Positions 26,975 through 37,860 of a stretch of 64,000 bases of DNA are shown here, piece after piece. Below the pieces are notes generated by a model. That model saw nothing but the letters and a program-made list of their open reading frames with translations, had not been told where the DNA came from and ran no database searches. The DNA is taken from assembly GCA_036785705.1 (NCBI GenBank), contig JAWUZG010000004.1:9210501-9274500 (forward strand), read 5' to 3'. The DNA comes from Acanthornis magna (lineage: Eukaryota > Chordata > Aves > Passeriformes > Acanthizidae). The position numbers were made by a program, and so were the translations under genes. Numbering within the stretch: the first letter of the stretch is position 1; the number at the start of each line of letters is the position of its first letter.

Positions 26975-28198
26975 TGAGATAATGAAGCAGATCCCTCTGG
27001 AATACATGTCAAAACATATGGAAGAAACAAAGGTGACTAGAGACAGCTAACATGGCTTCACCAATACAAATTGTTTCTGACTAGTCTAGTGTCCTTCTAA
27101 CGTGTCAGTAGACAAGGGAAGAGCTATGGATGTCATCTACCCAGACTTCTGCCAAGCCTTTGATACAATCCCCCACAATATTCTTGCTACTACATCTGAG
27201 AGGCACGGGTTTGACAAAAGGACTGTTAGATGGATAAGAAACCGGCTGAGCGGCTGAGTCAATGAGTTGCAGACAATTGTTCAGCGTCCAAGTGGAAACC
27301 AGTAATGAATTGTGTCTTTCAAGGTCCATATTAGGATCAATACTAGTTCATATCTTCATCAATTACATGGGCAGTGTCGTCGAGAACACCTGCAGATTTG
27401 CAGGTAACGCCAAGCTTAGTGAGGCAGTTGATTCACTAGCGGGATGGAATGCCATCCAGAGGGTCTGTGACAGGCTTGAGAAGTGGACTCATATGAACAC
27501 CATTAAGTTCAGGAAGGATAAGTGCAAGGCCCTGCATCTGGTTTGGGAAAGGCCAGAGCGTCAGTGCAGGCTGAGGGATGAATATATTGAAAGCTGTCTT
27601 ACGGAGAACAACTTGGGGATGCTGGTGGATGAAAAATTACATATAAGCTGGCCTTGTAGCCCAGAAAGACAATTATATTCTGACTTGAAAAGATAGAATT
27701 ATGGCCAGAAGTTTGAGGGCCTCTACTCCCTCTACTCCATTCTCTTAAGACCCCACCTGGAGTACTGCATGAAGCTTTGGGGTTCCCAACAAAGAAAGAT
27801 ATGGACCTGTTAGAGAGGGTCCAGAAGAAGAGGACAAAAACAAAAAAACAACAACAAAAAAAAAACAACCCCCCAAAAAACCAAAAAAAAACCCCCAAAC
27901 AAAACAAAACAAAAAAAAAGAGAGAAAAGGAAAAGGGATGAATCACCTCTTCTGTGAAGAAAGGGTGAGACAGTTGTGGTTGTTCAGCCTGAAAATGAGA
28001 AAGTGCTGGGGACACCTTTCAATGTATAAAGGGGCCCTTTAAGAAAGATGGACGCTTCCTAAAAATGTCTCTTGTGACAGGACAAGGGGCAATATTTTTA
28101 ACTGAAAGCCCAAGCCATGGCAGAGGTGTTGGACAAGAAAATTTTCAAAAGTCCCTTCCAACCCAAACAATTCTAGAGATTCTATATTTCTGTGAAAT
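26975..28198 (+). mobile_element. CR1 LINE, sense, RT domain to 3' end, decayed
   Basis: This is the longest sense CR1 copy in the window. It begins in the RT domain (AACATGGCTTCACC block). It then shows the motif-A region (YPDFCQAFDTIPH), the motif-B neighbourhood (SILGSILVHIFIN), the catalytic motif-C region at 27397-27408 and the thumb (LGMLVDEKL), ending in a 3' UTR with tail GATTCTATATTTCTGTG. Motif C, normally FADD, reads FAGN, so both catalytic aspartates are lost. Frameshifts lie before about 27262 and after about 27690. An A/C-rich tract of about 100 bases sits in the 3' part at 27833-27935. The element cannot encode active RT. Confidence 0.92.
27833..27935 (+). repeat. A/C-rich tract inside the CR1 copy
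   Basis: About 100 bases of A with C, holding AACAACAAC, CCCCCC and AAAACAAAAC words, placed where the CR1 3' region should be continuous. It looks inserted or expanded within the CR1. Confidence 0.85.
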
Positions 28199-29048
28199 CA
28201 TTAGGTCTCAGTCCTAGGTTTTATAATGTTTCTTAAATAACCTTTTCCTACAAGCAACAGAATACTGTACTAATTCTTCACTAGTAGAACATAATTTTTC
28301 TGCCCCTTTCACAACAAATCAGAACACTATGCAAACACTTAATTCATAGTCTGTACCCTTGATGGTTTAACTCAAACCTTTGAAAATCCTCATGCATAAG
28401 TCAAGTGCTTAGTGTCTCATTGTCCTGCCTTACCCTCTGGATTTGCTCTTATTCGTTGCTATTACCTTGATTACAATCTCCAACTGATCAGTTGCTTACT
28501 ATTGAGTTTTTAAGAAACAATTGCTCATATTTGAGAAACTTCCCAAATATTTTTGAAAAATAACTCATTATTTTTCACTTATCTGCTGTAAAAAGTCTTG
28601 ATGAGTTAGGTTTCTGGTTTGATTAAACTATGTTAACTTAAAACAGTCCCTCAAATTAACCCTTCTTTGTGAAACCCAGCGATAAATTTTACCCGGGATT
28701 TTGATAAAGAACTTGTAATACAGTGAAACATCATTTAGTTTTGTGTTTGTGCAGTACTTCGTTACCTTTTTGCTAAAATAGTAAGGGAAAATTAACACTA
28801 AAGAAAAAAACTAACAATAAACCCAAGCATAAATTTCAAATACATATGTGTATTTGTCTGATTGCCATGAAAATGTCATGATTTTGAAAAGGCGTTACCT
28901 TACAATTTGAATATTGGATTGTAGGATATTCTTGGTCCTTGGAATATGGAACAGATTTAAATTTGAGCAAATATCCAGTAAAATAAAGTATATTTCTCAC
29001 CAAAAACTTATTATCAGATATTTTGCCAAAATACTTCAATGTGAGGAA
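28199..29048. other. AT-rich unique sequence
   Basis: Nothing recognised between the CR1 tail and the G run. Confidence 0.55.
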
Positions 29049-29067
29049 GGGGGGGGGGGGGGGGGGG
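29049..29067 (+). repeat. G19 homopolymer
   Basis: Nineteen consecutive G bases, preceded by GAGGAA. Long G homopolymers are rare and error-prone in sequencing, so the exact length is uncertain. A C run lies about 200 bases downstream near 29262-29270. Confidence 0.85.
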
Positions 29068-31268
29068 AAGTACATAGAATTGACATTTGAAAATATTTTG
29101 GACTGTGGAAATCACAAGTTATGAAACTTTGCAGCTAAAAGCAGAGTCAGTGTCGGTTTTGGTATTGTTGGGGTTGCGTTTTTTGGGTTTGGGATGTTTG
29201 GGGTTTTTAAGTATAGAAAAGCATGGTATTTATCCCAGAAAAAAAAGTCATCAACCCCACCCCCCCCAGCAATTCAATTAATTCTCATAATTCTCATAAC
29301 CCAATGAAGCAAAATATTCAGCAAAATTTGTGCATTTTGTTAAATTTATGCATAAGGTCAAATTCCTTCGAAGAAACAGTATTTTGTTATACCTTCAGTT
29401 AAACCTGAGGTTTTTCTAAGTTTTCTAGTTATATTTTATTGTACTAACCTGTCCCTAAACAAAATTAAACAAAATACTGAAAGCATGGTGTTATTTATAT
29501 ATTCCTGTTGAAAACTTAGAAGATAAGAAAAAAGACACTTAGTACAATAGGTGGAAAAGTTTTCTGTAGTCTGTCCATCAGAGGGGACAATAAAAATACT
29601 TTTAACTTCACTTCCCACATCTTCAATCACAAATCATTGCATCCTCTTTTTTCATTTTTATTTCTTTTTGTAGAATTAGAGTACGTTAAATTTTATTTTA
29701 TCTTTGCTTCTTCACAATTTCTCAGGAATCTGAACTTACTTTCTTTTCAGCTTTCGGTACACAGTCAGAGACTCCAAGCTGCTAGAACACAGAAGTCGCT
29801 TTTCATTATCTTTTTCTTCACAGCACAAAAAAAAGGACTGTCATGGTGGGGTTTTTTATTTATTCATAATGTTATTTATCTCTGAAACACTCAAACCAAT
29901 GCTCAAAAGAGTTAGTTTGAAAATTATATCAAGTTATACCATGCAACAGCATAATGAGTGTGAATGAGATTCAATGGTAAAGGATAAAAACAGCTTGTTG
30001 ATTTTTTGAGGGTTTTTTTAAATGATTTTTTTCAATTTCAGCTCATTCTTTTGAAACAGTGAACAAAAAGGAAACAGTAGACAGCCTTGCTTTTACAGAA
30101 CTTATGACATACATAGTTAAAATTTTATAGTGACTATAAAAAAGACAATGCAATGTATTGTGTAACTTAGGAACATCCTACATGCAGTTTGAACACAAAA
30201 TATTCGTACAACATTTATGTTTTGATTACACTCTAAGTGCTGACAAGGTACTGCATTTATGAATAATGCAAAGAAACTGAAAGAACGGGCTTTTTAAATT
30301 CCATTCTGAGCCTCTGTTTTTCAGCCAAAATGATTTAACAATGTAAAACACATGTCATTGATGGAATATGATTAGAAATACATTGTGTTCTTGACAGTTA
30401 ACAATTATTCCTGTGTGCATTACTGATGCAGTCATAGCAGCTATAAAAGCTAAGTGTCAGGAATCCGAAAGAAAATAAGACAATAGTCATTTCAGTAATA
30501 CCTTGTACTTCCAGCTCTGTCTGAATAATGTTTTGCCATTGAAACAAATAATCAGGGAAATTAACATATAAATATTTGGTATTTCCATTGATCAATTTAG
30601 TACGCATTTAGGAAACAAATGCAATCACATTAGAAATATATTTGGAATATATAGTCAATTAAATCAAAAAGACTAAAACAAAAAAACAAAAAAATCCCTT
30701 AAGAACCCATGTACCCCCATCCTGCCTAGTGAAGCTTTAAGCTTGGAAAATTTGTTATATTTTTAATTGAAATGCATTGCATGATTAGTCCTGATTTATG
30801 AAGAACCTAATGTCTAGGCTCTTTTAATTTCCCTTTGCTGAAAATATCTTTAATCATCTTTTTAATCAATATTAGGGAAAAAAACTCAATGTTGTCGCAG
30901 TTACCGTAGGATCCCACAGAGCCTAGCTCCAGCATAAACAAAATTCTCCAAATGAATATTTCATGTTGGGCTGCCCTAAACAGTTAGCCCCTTCAGAGAA
31001 AAACATCTATACATTAAAGGGTTATTGGTTTCAAGTGACTTACAGAGTTACTCTAAGTTTTACATCCAAAAATGACACAATCCTTCTCATTAAGATTTAA
31101 TTAAAATGTTGATTAATTTAGTCACTTTGTGGCATCTTCTGCTGCTCCTCAAGGACTTCTATTCCCACAATATACTTAGGACAGAAGTCTAATCAAAGCT
31201 ATAGTCCATAATCAGAAGAACACCAAGATATAAATACTGTCTTCAGAGTTGGTTATAGCTTGAAGAAT
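29068..31268. other. AT-rich unique sequence with T/G-rich patches
   Basis: No gene or named transposon. The T/G-rich stretch at about 29155-29210 (GGTTTTGG, GGGGTT words) is the reverse-complement type of the A/C tracts. The rest has no supportable feature. Confidence 0.5.
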
Positions 31269-31439
31269 GGAAAAGGAAAAGGAAAAGGAAAAGGAAAAGG
31301 AAAAGGAAAAGGAAAAGGAAAGGGAAGGGGAAGGGGAAGGGGAAGGGGAAGGGGAAAGGAAAGGAAAGGAAAGGAAAGGAAAGGAAAGGAAAAGAAAAGA
31401 AAAGAAAAGAAAAGAAAAGAAAAGAAAAGAAAAGAAAAG

Positions 31440-31470
<31 letters not shown>

Positions 31471-31472
31471 GA
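31269..31472 (+). repeat. 204-base all-purine compound satellite
   Basis: No pyrimidine occurs on the plus strand over 204 bases. Blocks run in order: about eight (GGAAAA), five (GGGGAA), then (GGAAA)n, then about fifteen (GAAAA). All frames through it are low complexity (KEK or PFPFL types) and not genes. The G4-containing block and mirror symmetry make it a candidate for triplex or quadruplex formation. Confidence 0.95.
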
Positions 31473-31536
31473 CAAAACCAACCAAAAAATACCCCAAACC
31501 CCCTAAAAAAAAACAAAACAAACAAACAAAAAAGCC
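31473..31536 (+). repeat. A/C-rich tract next to the purine satellite
   Basis: A with C, with CCAAAC and CAAACAAACAAA words, directly after the purine tract. Confidence 0.8.
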
Positions 31537-31939
31537 AACCATGAAACAATATCCCTTCCATGGGATGGCAAAGTACTGTGCACAAACTCTACCAGTACAC
31601 TAAGACTTAGGTGGGTTAGTACAGAGCTACACACTCAGCTGAACAAAGGGTTGTTGTTTTTTTTAATTTAATGAGTTGTTACTAGAATTTTGGGATGAAA
31701 TTTACTCTGCAATGCAAATGCTTCTGTCTTTAAAGGTATTCTAGACATCTTGTTCAGATACAGGTTTCTTCACTGTAGGTGTCTAAAATTTCTCAGAATT
31801 CTGCTGATAACCTCCTACCATAGAAGATATCCCTTTAAGGATTCTAAAAGACAGAAGTCTGTTCATTGCTAGGCTATGATGCTGACACACCATGGTGACG
31901 TGTTAATATGCTTAGATCGAGTTGCTTCTGAGTAGATTT
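31537..31939. other. Unique sequence between the A/C tract and the CR1 tail
   Basis: Nothing recognised. Confidence 0.5.
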
Positions 31940-32025
31940 GGATTTGGCAGTGCTAAATTAATGGTTGGACTAAATTATCTTAGAGATCTAAGCTCCCAAT
32001 CTGAATGATTCTATGATTTTATGTT
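31940..32025 (+). mobile_element. CR1 LINE 3' tail fragment, sense
   Basis: TTAATGGTTGGACTAAATTA, a conserved-looking CTTAGAGATCTAAG part and ATGATTCTATGATTTTATG match the last 85 or so bases of an avian CR1. It is extremely 5'-truncated. Confidence 0.8.
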
Positions 32026-33406
32026 TCCAGATACTTTTGAAGAGGTGCCTCCTTCACAATACCCAGCATAAGATGTTTAACTTCCCATTTCTACATATTG
32101 TTTAAAATAGCGGTTGGGGAACACAGACCAAGACAGGGAAGGCAGAGGAGTATATTTTATACCTTTACTACAATTGTAAAAACATCTACTTTCATTCCGA
32201 CTGCCAGTGATACAGGTTTTAGAAGCCCTTCTTAAAAAAACCCCAAACCAAATATGCTGGAGACTTGATGTGAGAAAATCAGAAGGGAGGATGGGACTGT
32301 CTGTGGTCACTCTAAAGCAAAATGCATTCTCTAAGAATTGCGTGGAGGATATGTTGTTTATCAGTGGTGAATGATAGACAGATCTCTTCTTCATCAAATT
32401 CATTGAGAGTCACAAACCTTTTTCTTTTCTGTAGCCTCCTAAGTCTTTCTGCAAGGAGACCCATCCACCTTAGGAAGAGTTTTAAATAGACTTTGATCTT
32501 CCTGATAAAGAGAGCAGGTGCCTAACCACATTTTGTGCCTTTTATTGACTTTGAGGTACACTGCAGTAACAAATGTTTTATAAATAAATTTTCAATCATT
32601 GTTTGTTTCCTATGTCAAACAGGATATTAGACTTCATCAGAAAATCTTTGACATTATGCTGCAGGATGGAAAGGAGACACCCAAAAACTGTCTGCTGAGT
32701 TTCAACGAAATTTTCTTTCAAGCATGAAGGCTTCTTCTAATCTTTTTATCTTTATGAGATAAAACCATAAAATCTTCTACAACATGAAGGGAAGAAAGGA
32801 GGAAGGGAAGAAGGACAAATAACTTAATTTTCTTTTACTCAAAAAAAGTCAGCTCCCTGACAAAAGAGGAACTTTGACAGACATACAGTAAAAGGTAAGG
32901 TTTTTTAAAACATGTGGGCTTATCTCATGGGTAATATTCCTTGAGATTATTCCAAATTGCTCTGCAACATCCCTTCTTATTTTATTTAGTTTAGCTTAAG
33001 TCGTATACTAGAGCTGGTTACTGATCTCCAGTCAGGGAGACTTTCCCTGACCTATAATCCTACCAAAGTATTCCAGTTTAAAATGTTTGGAAAGCTGTTC
33101 TCAAGACTCAGCAAGGCTTAATTTAATATCAGAATTTTCTACTTATTTTAGACTATCAAATCTCCAGCAAGAATTTAATTTCATTTTCATGCAGTTCATT
33201 TTGTATTTATATATTTCGCTCAGAATGCACAGTCAGCGGGAAGAGGGAGGTATTTGAAAAAGTGGGAGGTAAATACATGATTAAAATTTTTTGGTTCCAC
33301 AAAAGATGTCAGTCTGCAGTTTACTTTACAGTCAAAGTTAGCATGCACCAGTTAGAGCTTATGGAAACAGATTCTGTATCACTCACAGATATTGCACACC
33401 AAAAAG
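32026..33406. other. AT-rich unique sequence
   Basis: No recognised repeat. The 108-codon minus frame at 32077-32403 has no known domain. A small 8-bp inverted repeat (GTCAGGGA/TCCCTGAC) lies near 33034-33054. Confidence 0.5.
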
Positions 33407-33646
33407 TCAGAAACAGATGATAGTAGAGTCATCCTTATCATGACCCTTACTGGCTTTTTTGACATGTAATAATCTATCATTCTCAATACCCAGTTGCTGC
33501 TCCAGAAGGCCAAGCACCTCCTTTAGGTCTTGCTCTGTGTATGACAGACTGGTTTGGAGGACTTGGACACCTTGTGATGTCTCCAATGGCAATAGATGTG
33601 TGTATTTCAGAGCTGAATTGGCCCCATGTATATGAGTTAATTCTGA
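33407..33646 (-). CDS. Possible terminal coding exon (hypothetical, minus strand)
   Basis: On the minus strand a good-looking acceptor (pyrimidine-rich stretch ending CTGCAG, plus 33647-33652) is followed by 79 sense codons in phase 0 and then TGA at plus 33407-33409. The composition is more protein-like than other frames here. Residues about 38-60 form an acidic, leucine-rich helix or coiled-coil-like part (DLKEVLGLLEQQLGIENDRL), and the basic/acidic tail ends DDSTIICF. I do not recognise the protein. A 79-codon open frame can arise by chance in 64 kb, and no joined upstream exon is proven. It could also be a pseudogene or old transposon piece. Confidence 0.2.
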   Translation of the reverse strand, partial: SELTHIHGANSALKYTHLLPLETSQGVQVLQTSLSYTEQDLKEVLGLLEQQLGIENDRLLHVKKASKGHDKDDSTIICF

Positions 33647-36239
33647 CTGCAGACAGATTAAAGTAGAGGTGTATGTACAGGTGTTTGCATGTAACCTAGA
33701 GCTCTAAGTTCCCATTCTCGAGCTTGAAAAGCAACCTCTGATCAAGGAACCTTCTGTAATTCTGAAGAGCTATCAAGTTCACTCTAAAAAGACAGATTTA
33801 TGTTTAGCAAGATATCTTCTCATTCGGTTATATTTCCTATATTGAAAGAATTTCCTGGGTTTTGGCATTTAGCTCCCATGCGGACATCTGCCTTTTGACC
33901 CCTTCAGTTAGTTATCAAGAATGTACAACAATTTACCACCCAAAGAGTGTGATCTCTTTTACTTAATTTTAGCTATGAAAAAAATAGTTTGCTTGTCTAG
34001 ACTGGTAGCCTAGTTCTTTCCATATTAACAGATATTCCAGTTTTCAAAGAATCAATTATACTACTTGTCTTCAGGCAGGAGTAATGGCAGGAGTAATGGC
34101 TTCCTGGAATGAATACTTGTCGTTCATTGCAAAAGAAACACGCATAATTAGGTTGGACTAATTAAAACCAATTAGGTTAAACTTGAGGAGATACAGGTGA
34201 GATAAGGCCAGTGATGTGTATTTCTTTCTCTGCTGCTACAGCTTCTTTATCAGGGCACTTTTATGCATCAGACATGGATTCTATTTATTTTCCTTAAATT
34301 ATGTGTCAGCTGAAGATAAAAAACTCAGATTCCTTTAATCTTTACTATCAGTGATCACAATTCAAGTTTTTTCCTGTTAGATATTATTATCATCAGCATT
34401 AATTATCATATATTAAGACTTTTAAATGAGTAATGGATTACATATGAGCTGTTTCAAACTCTGACTCTACCAAAGAACTGAAACTTTACAAGAAGACCAG
34501 TTTGGATGGTTGGATATCATGCGTATTTTGGTCCCCAGTTCATTCTCTCACAGATATTACATTAGGAAATAAATGTGTTCTCTGAGATAGAGACATGATT
34601 CTCTTCCTTGTGTTGGAATTAATGGATCTAAAGCCGTATTGGAATAACACTATTACAGAGAATTATGACATATCCCACTATGGAAAGATAATGTGACTTG
34701 TATACAGAAAATTTCATGAGCTGACATATTCTTTTGTGTAGCAGGATAAAAGAACAGGATAACTGCATTAAATTGCTGGAGGAAAAACAAACAACAACAA
34801 AACCAACAAAAGCACAGCGATAAATTTTAGCCCCCCCCAGCTATGCAGCCCCTTTGCAGTATTTCTTTTTCAGGTTTGGTTCTTCCTGAAAGAGTGACTG
34901 TAAGTTACACCTTTGTTTCAAAGAGGTTTTTCTTCCATGTATTCATTTTTAAACTCATATAAACTCTTGCAATTCAGCCTAGATACTCAGTTTAGTAAGG
35001 GAGAGGGCAGAGTGGAGGAAAGGGACCTTAAATTTTTTTTAGTAGAAAACAGAAGCTTCAGGAAAGACACTAGAACAATGAGAACAGCTGAATTCATGTC
35101 ACTGAGGTCATAATCTGAACATAAGATTGTAGTAGTGGCTCTCTCACGTTCTCTGTGGAAGAAAGCACATTCTGTGCCAGATAATGAGAACTGGCAGTAG
35201 CAGAAAGACAGTTTCTTTGAGAAGTGATTAAGTTGAATCTTTATCTGCTAAAAGATGAAGGAGGAATCCCATGATGTCATTTTTTTCCTAGGATTTTCCT
35301 TTATAATGGTAAAACTTTTTTCTTCTGTATGAAGATTATGACAATCAAATTTTGTAGATAATCTATGATTTCTGTTAAATTTACACATATTTAATGATTT
35401 TTTAAAAAAAAACAAACCAATAGTCATTTACCTACAAGAAAAATTCCTCACAGGGCCATATTTTAATAGCGTAATCCCTAACCTATATATGATATTCTTG
35501 CTTTCACAGTCTAAAGTCAGTTACTTAATCTATTTTTCAATAGCTGACATAACACTGAATTCAGTTCTTGGATGTTTATGAAAGCAATGTAAATTGTTAC
35601 TACAGCAAGCATACAATAATGAGACAGAAATCATACCAATGAAATAATACAGAATTAATGACAAAGCAGAGACAAAAGATGAGGTCAGCTTCTGATCATT
35701 TGTGTCCTGGTATTTATGAATGGAACTAGGCAAAACAGAATTGTTGTCAGACTTGATCCCAGGCCCTTGTTGCTTGATTCTAGAAGTGTCTGTATAAGGC
35801 AAAGGCTGAACATTTAAAAATCTTGTGTTATTTGAGAATATCGCTACTAGGTCTGATCAAAAGTCCAGTAGTCTCAGTCAAGTAACCTTAATGTAGCAGA
35901 TATTTAAAGGAAGAAGATATGTATGGATAGAATAAATTCTTCTTGTTGTCCAAAACCCTAGTAGATTAGAGACTTCTGGAGCCCAAACCTGAATTCTGTT
36001 TCAGTTTTTTTAAGTCTTTTGTGAGCTCCTCTATGCTTTGGAGTTTTGGTTCTCTATAGCATTCTGTAGGGTTCAGTGCTTGAGAAATTCATTTCATGTC
36101 TTCTCTCCTTCTTTAGCGATATGTATTAGATAATTTTATTTCTGGTTCAGCTTTTCAAACATTCCTTCCATTCTAGATGTCCTTATAAGTGCAGTTAAGC
36201 CTCTTAAGATTCTCCCCATACAGAAGTTATCATAAAGCT
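33647..36239. other. AT-rich unique sequence
   Basis: No named repeat. It includes a short A/C tract at about 34782-34835 and a 12-base tandem duplication (GGCAGGAGTAAT) near 34075-34100. A 90-codon minus frame at 35530-35802 contains a hydrophobic stretch but no recognised family. Confidence 0.5.
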
Positions 36240-36279
36240 GACCTCCTTCTCGCATCTGTTTTCTCATTTTCTCTTTGAA

Positions 36280-36345
36280 GAGAGGATGACCAGAACTGCA
36301 CACAACACTTAAGATGTGGAGGTATCATGGATGCTTTGTACCATG
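36280..36345 (-). mobile_element. Probable old CR1-type LINE remnant, antisense
   Basis: The phrase GACCAGAACTGCACACAACA followed by CTTAAGATGTGG parallels the antisense CR1 segment usually reading CCAGAACTGAACACAGTATTC...AGGTGTGG. Only a short, degraded piece is recognisable. Confidence 0.45.
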
Positions 36346-36879
36346 ATAATGAAGTTCAGAAAAACTAACACCTGTGTGGAAAAGATGTATTTTTACTGGT
36401 GAGATGAAAGTTAATGAGTACCTCTTGATGAAGATCAAAGCATGGGTGCGTGGAAAAACAGGCTAACAGAAAATGATCCTATTAAGTAATCTTTCTCCAA
36501 ACTTTAAAATTTCTTTCTTCCATAAGACATATAGGAAGCATGAGGGAAAAAGTTTAAGAAAACAAGTAGTTTTCTTTGCTTTTCTGAAATTTCCTCAAGC
36601 AATCACAGTTACAAAATGTAAAGGAAATTGTAGTGGTAAATATTCTATTTCACTGCAAAATTTTTTTATCTGTATTACAGAGTTTTACCTTCTGTTGTGG
36701 TTCAAACTAACACTTTTTGTCAGCATGGTTCTAACACTTTTTTTTAAATGGCACCACACTTGTAAGAGAGATTGCATTTCTCTGCTTTCACAGTTATAGC
36801 TTGTGTAGTTTAAGATAGTTTTTCATCTTAACTATACAGCTTAGTCCTGGTTAATTAGATTTGTCCACATTTTCCAGAA
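36346..36879. other. AT-rich unique sequence
   Basis: A 108-codon plus frame at 36473-36799 has chance-like composition. No other feature. Confidence 0.5.
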
Positions 36880-37340
36880 CACTTGCTTTGGTCAGTCAGT
36901 TATGTTATTTGAGGGTATACTAATAGATAAATGAAAAAACATTTGAATGTAAAATGATGTAAGACCCATTTTTATCAAAATTATCTGTTGAGTAATACAT
37001 CATCAGCACAGGTCGCCTCACTGATGAAATTAATCTGCAAAGCCACCTGTGTGACACAGCTAATGATACATTAGTGTGATTCATCATTAGTGATCATCAA
37101 CAGCTGATGATGTATTAGTATGTTGCTCCAAGGATGGTGCTATCTAGAAAGAATGAACTTCTGTAATTAAATTATGGCACCAAAGTCAATTAAAGGACCA
37201 TAGTCTAACCCAGTCAACAGCAGGTAGGAAGACCAACATGAAATCAATTTTTCTACAGTTTTTCCTTTGGCTTCCTGGTGGCAGCTTTGCAACTTTGTTA
37301 ATCAGATCTTATTACCCTTCTGGAAAATTATATTTGCTCT
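36880..37340. promoter_or_regulatory. Candidate regulatory element with inverted repeats and TAAT cores
   Basis: A perfect 15-bp inverted repeat (36993-37007 and 37103-37117, arm TAATACATCATCAGC) encloses a second one (CACAGGT/ACCTGTG at 37007-37013 and 37045-37051) and a small palindrome CTAATG-ATA-CATTAG. TAAT/ATTA homeodomain cores recur at least five times. The adjoining sequence to 37340 is mixed and free of simple repeats. It could be an enhancer, a fold-back element or a structured transcript; conservation would decide. Confidence 0.3.
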
Positions 37341-37663
37341 ACTTCCTTCTCCAGTAGCACTTGGCAACATACTATTAAGACTTCCAATACTCAGAAAGGG
37401 GAATATTTTTCGTATTATGTAAAAAAATAATTAAAATACTCTAGTCAAGAACACTGCTATACGTTTCTGTGAAGGTGGTAAACTAGGTTTCCATAAGAAA
37501 TCTTTACATTATTTACAGTATCACATAAATTAATAGATACCTTCCTCCCTTGCCAATTTTTATCTTTGTCACAGCAATGGTCAGCAGAAATTAGAGAGCA
37601 GAAAGCCAAGACAAACAAAGCATATCAGATGAGTAGATCACTTAGACCCACATAATCATTTTA
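37341..37663. other. AT-rich unique sequence
   Basis: Nothing recognised. Confidence 0.5.
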
Positions 37664-37860
37664 GTTTTAAGATTAGGTCACAAAATTCAGTTTGGAATGA
37701 CAGAACTGTGATAACATAAAATTACATTGTCCTCCCCTAATGCAGCTTTCAGTTGTTCCACATGTCCAGTCTCTGGATACCAGGGAGAAGAGATCAGCAC
37801 CTTCTGTTTCATTTCACATCCTCAGGAGGTTGTGAGAGCAATGTGGTCGCCCCTTGGCCT
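37664..37860. repeat. Duplicated block, copy 1
   Basis: About 190-200 bases here match 42235-42432 at roughly 90% by eye, in the same orientation. The first 65 bases or so (starting TTAAGATTAGGTCACAAAAT) are not CR1-like; the rest is antisense CR1 3'-region sequence. In this copy the block runs directly into the longer antisense CR1. Confidence 0.9.

Noticed and set aside
31212..31585. Several overlapping ORFs on both strands (KGKGK, FSFLF repeats)
   Set aside because: They are translations of the purine satellite and neighbouring simple sequence.
32077..32403. 108-codon minus ORF
   Set aside because: No recognised motif; composition agrees with chance translation.
33034..33054. 8-bp inverted repeat GTCAGGGA/TCCCTGAC
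   Set aside because: Short stems of this size are expected many times in 64 kb.
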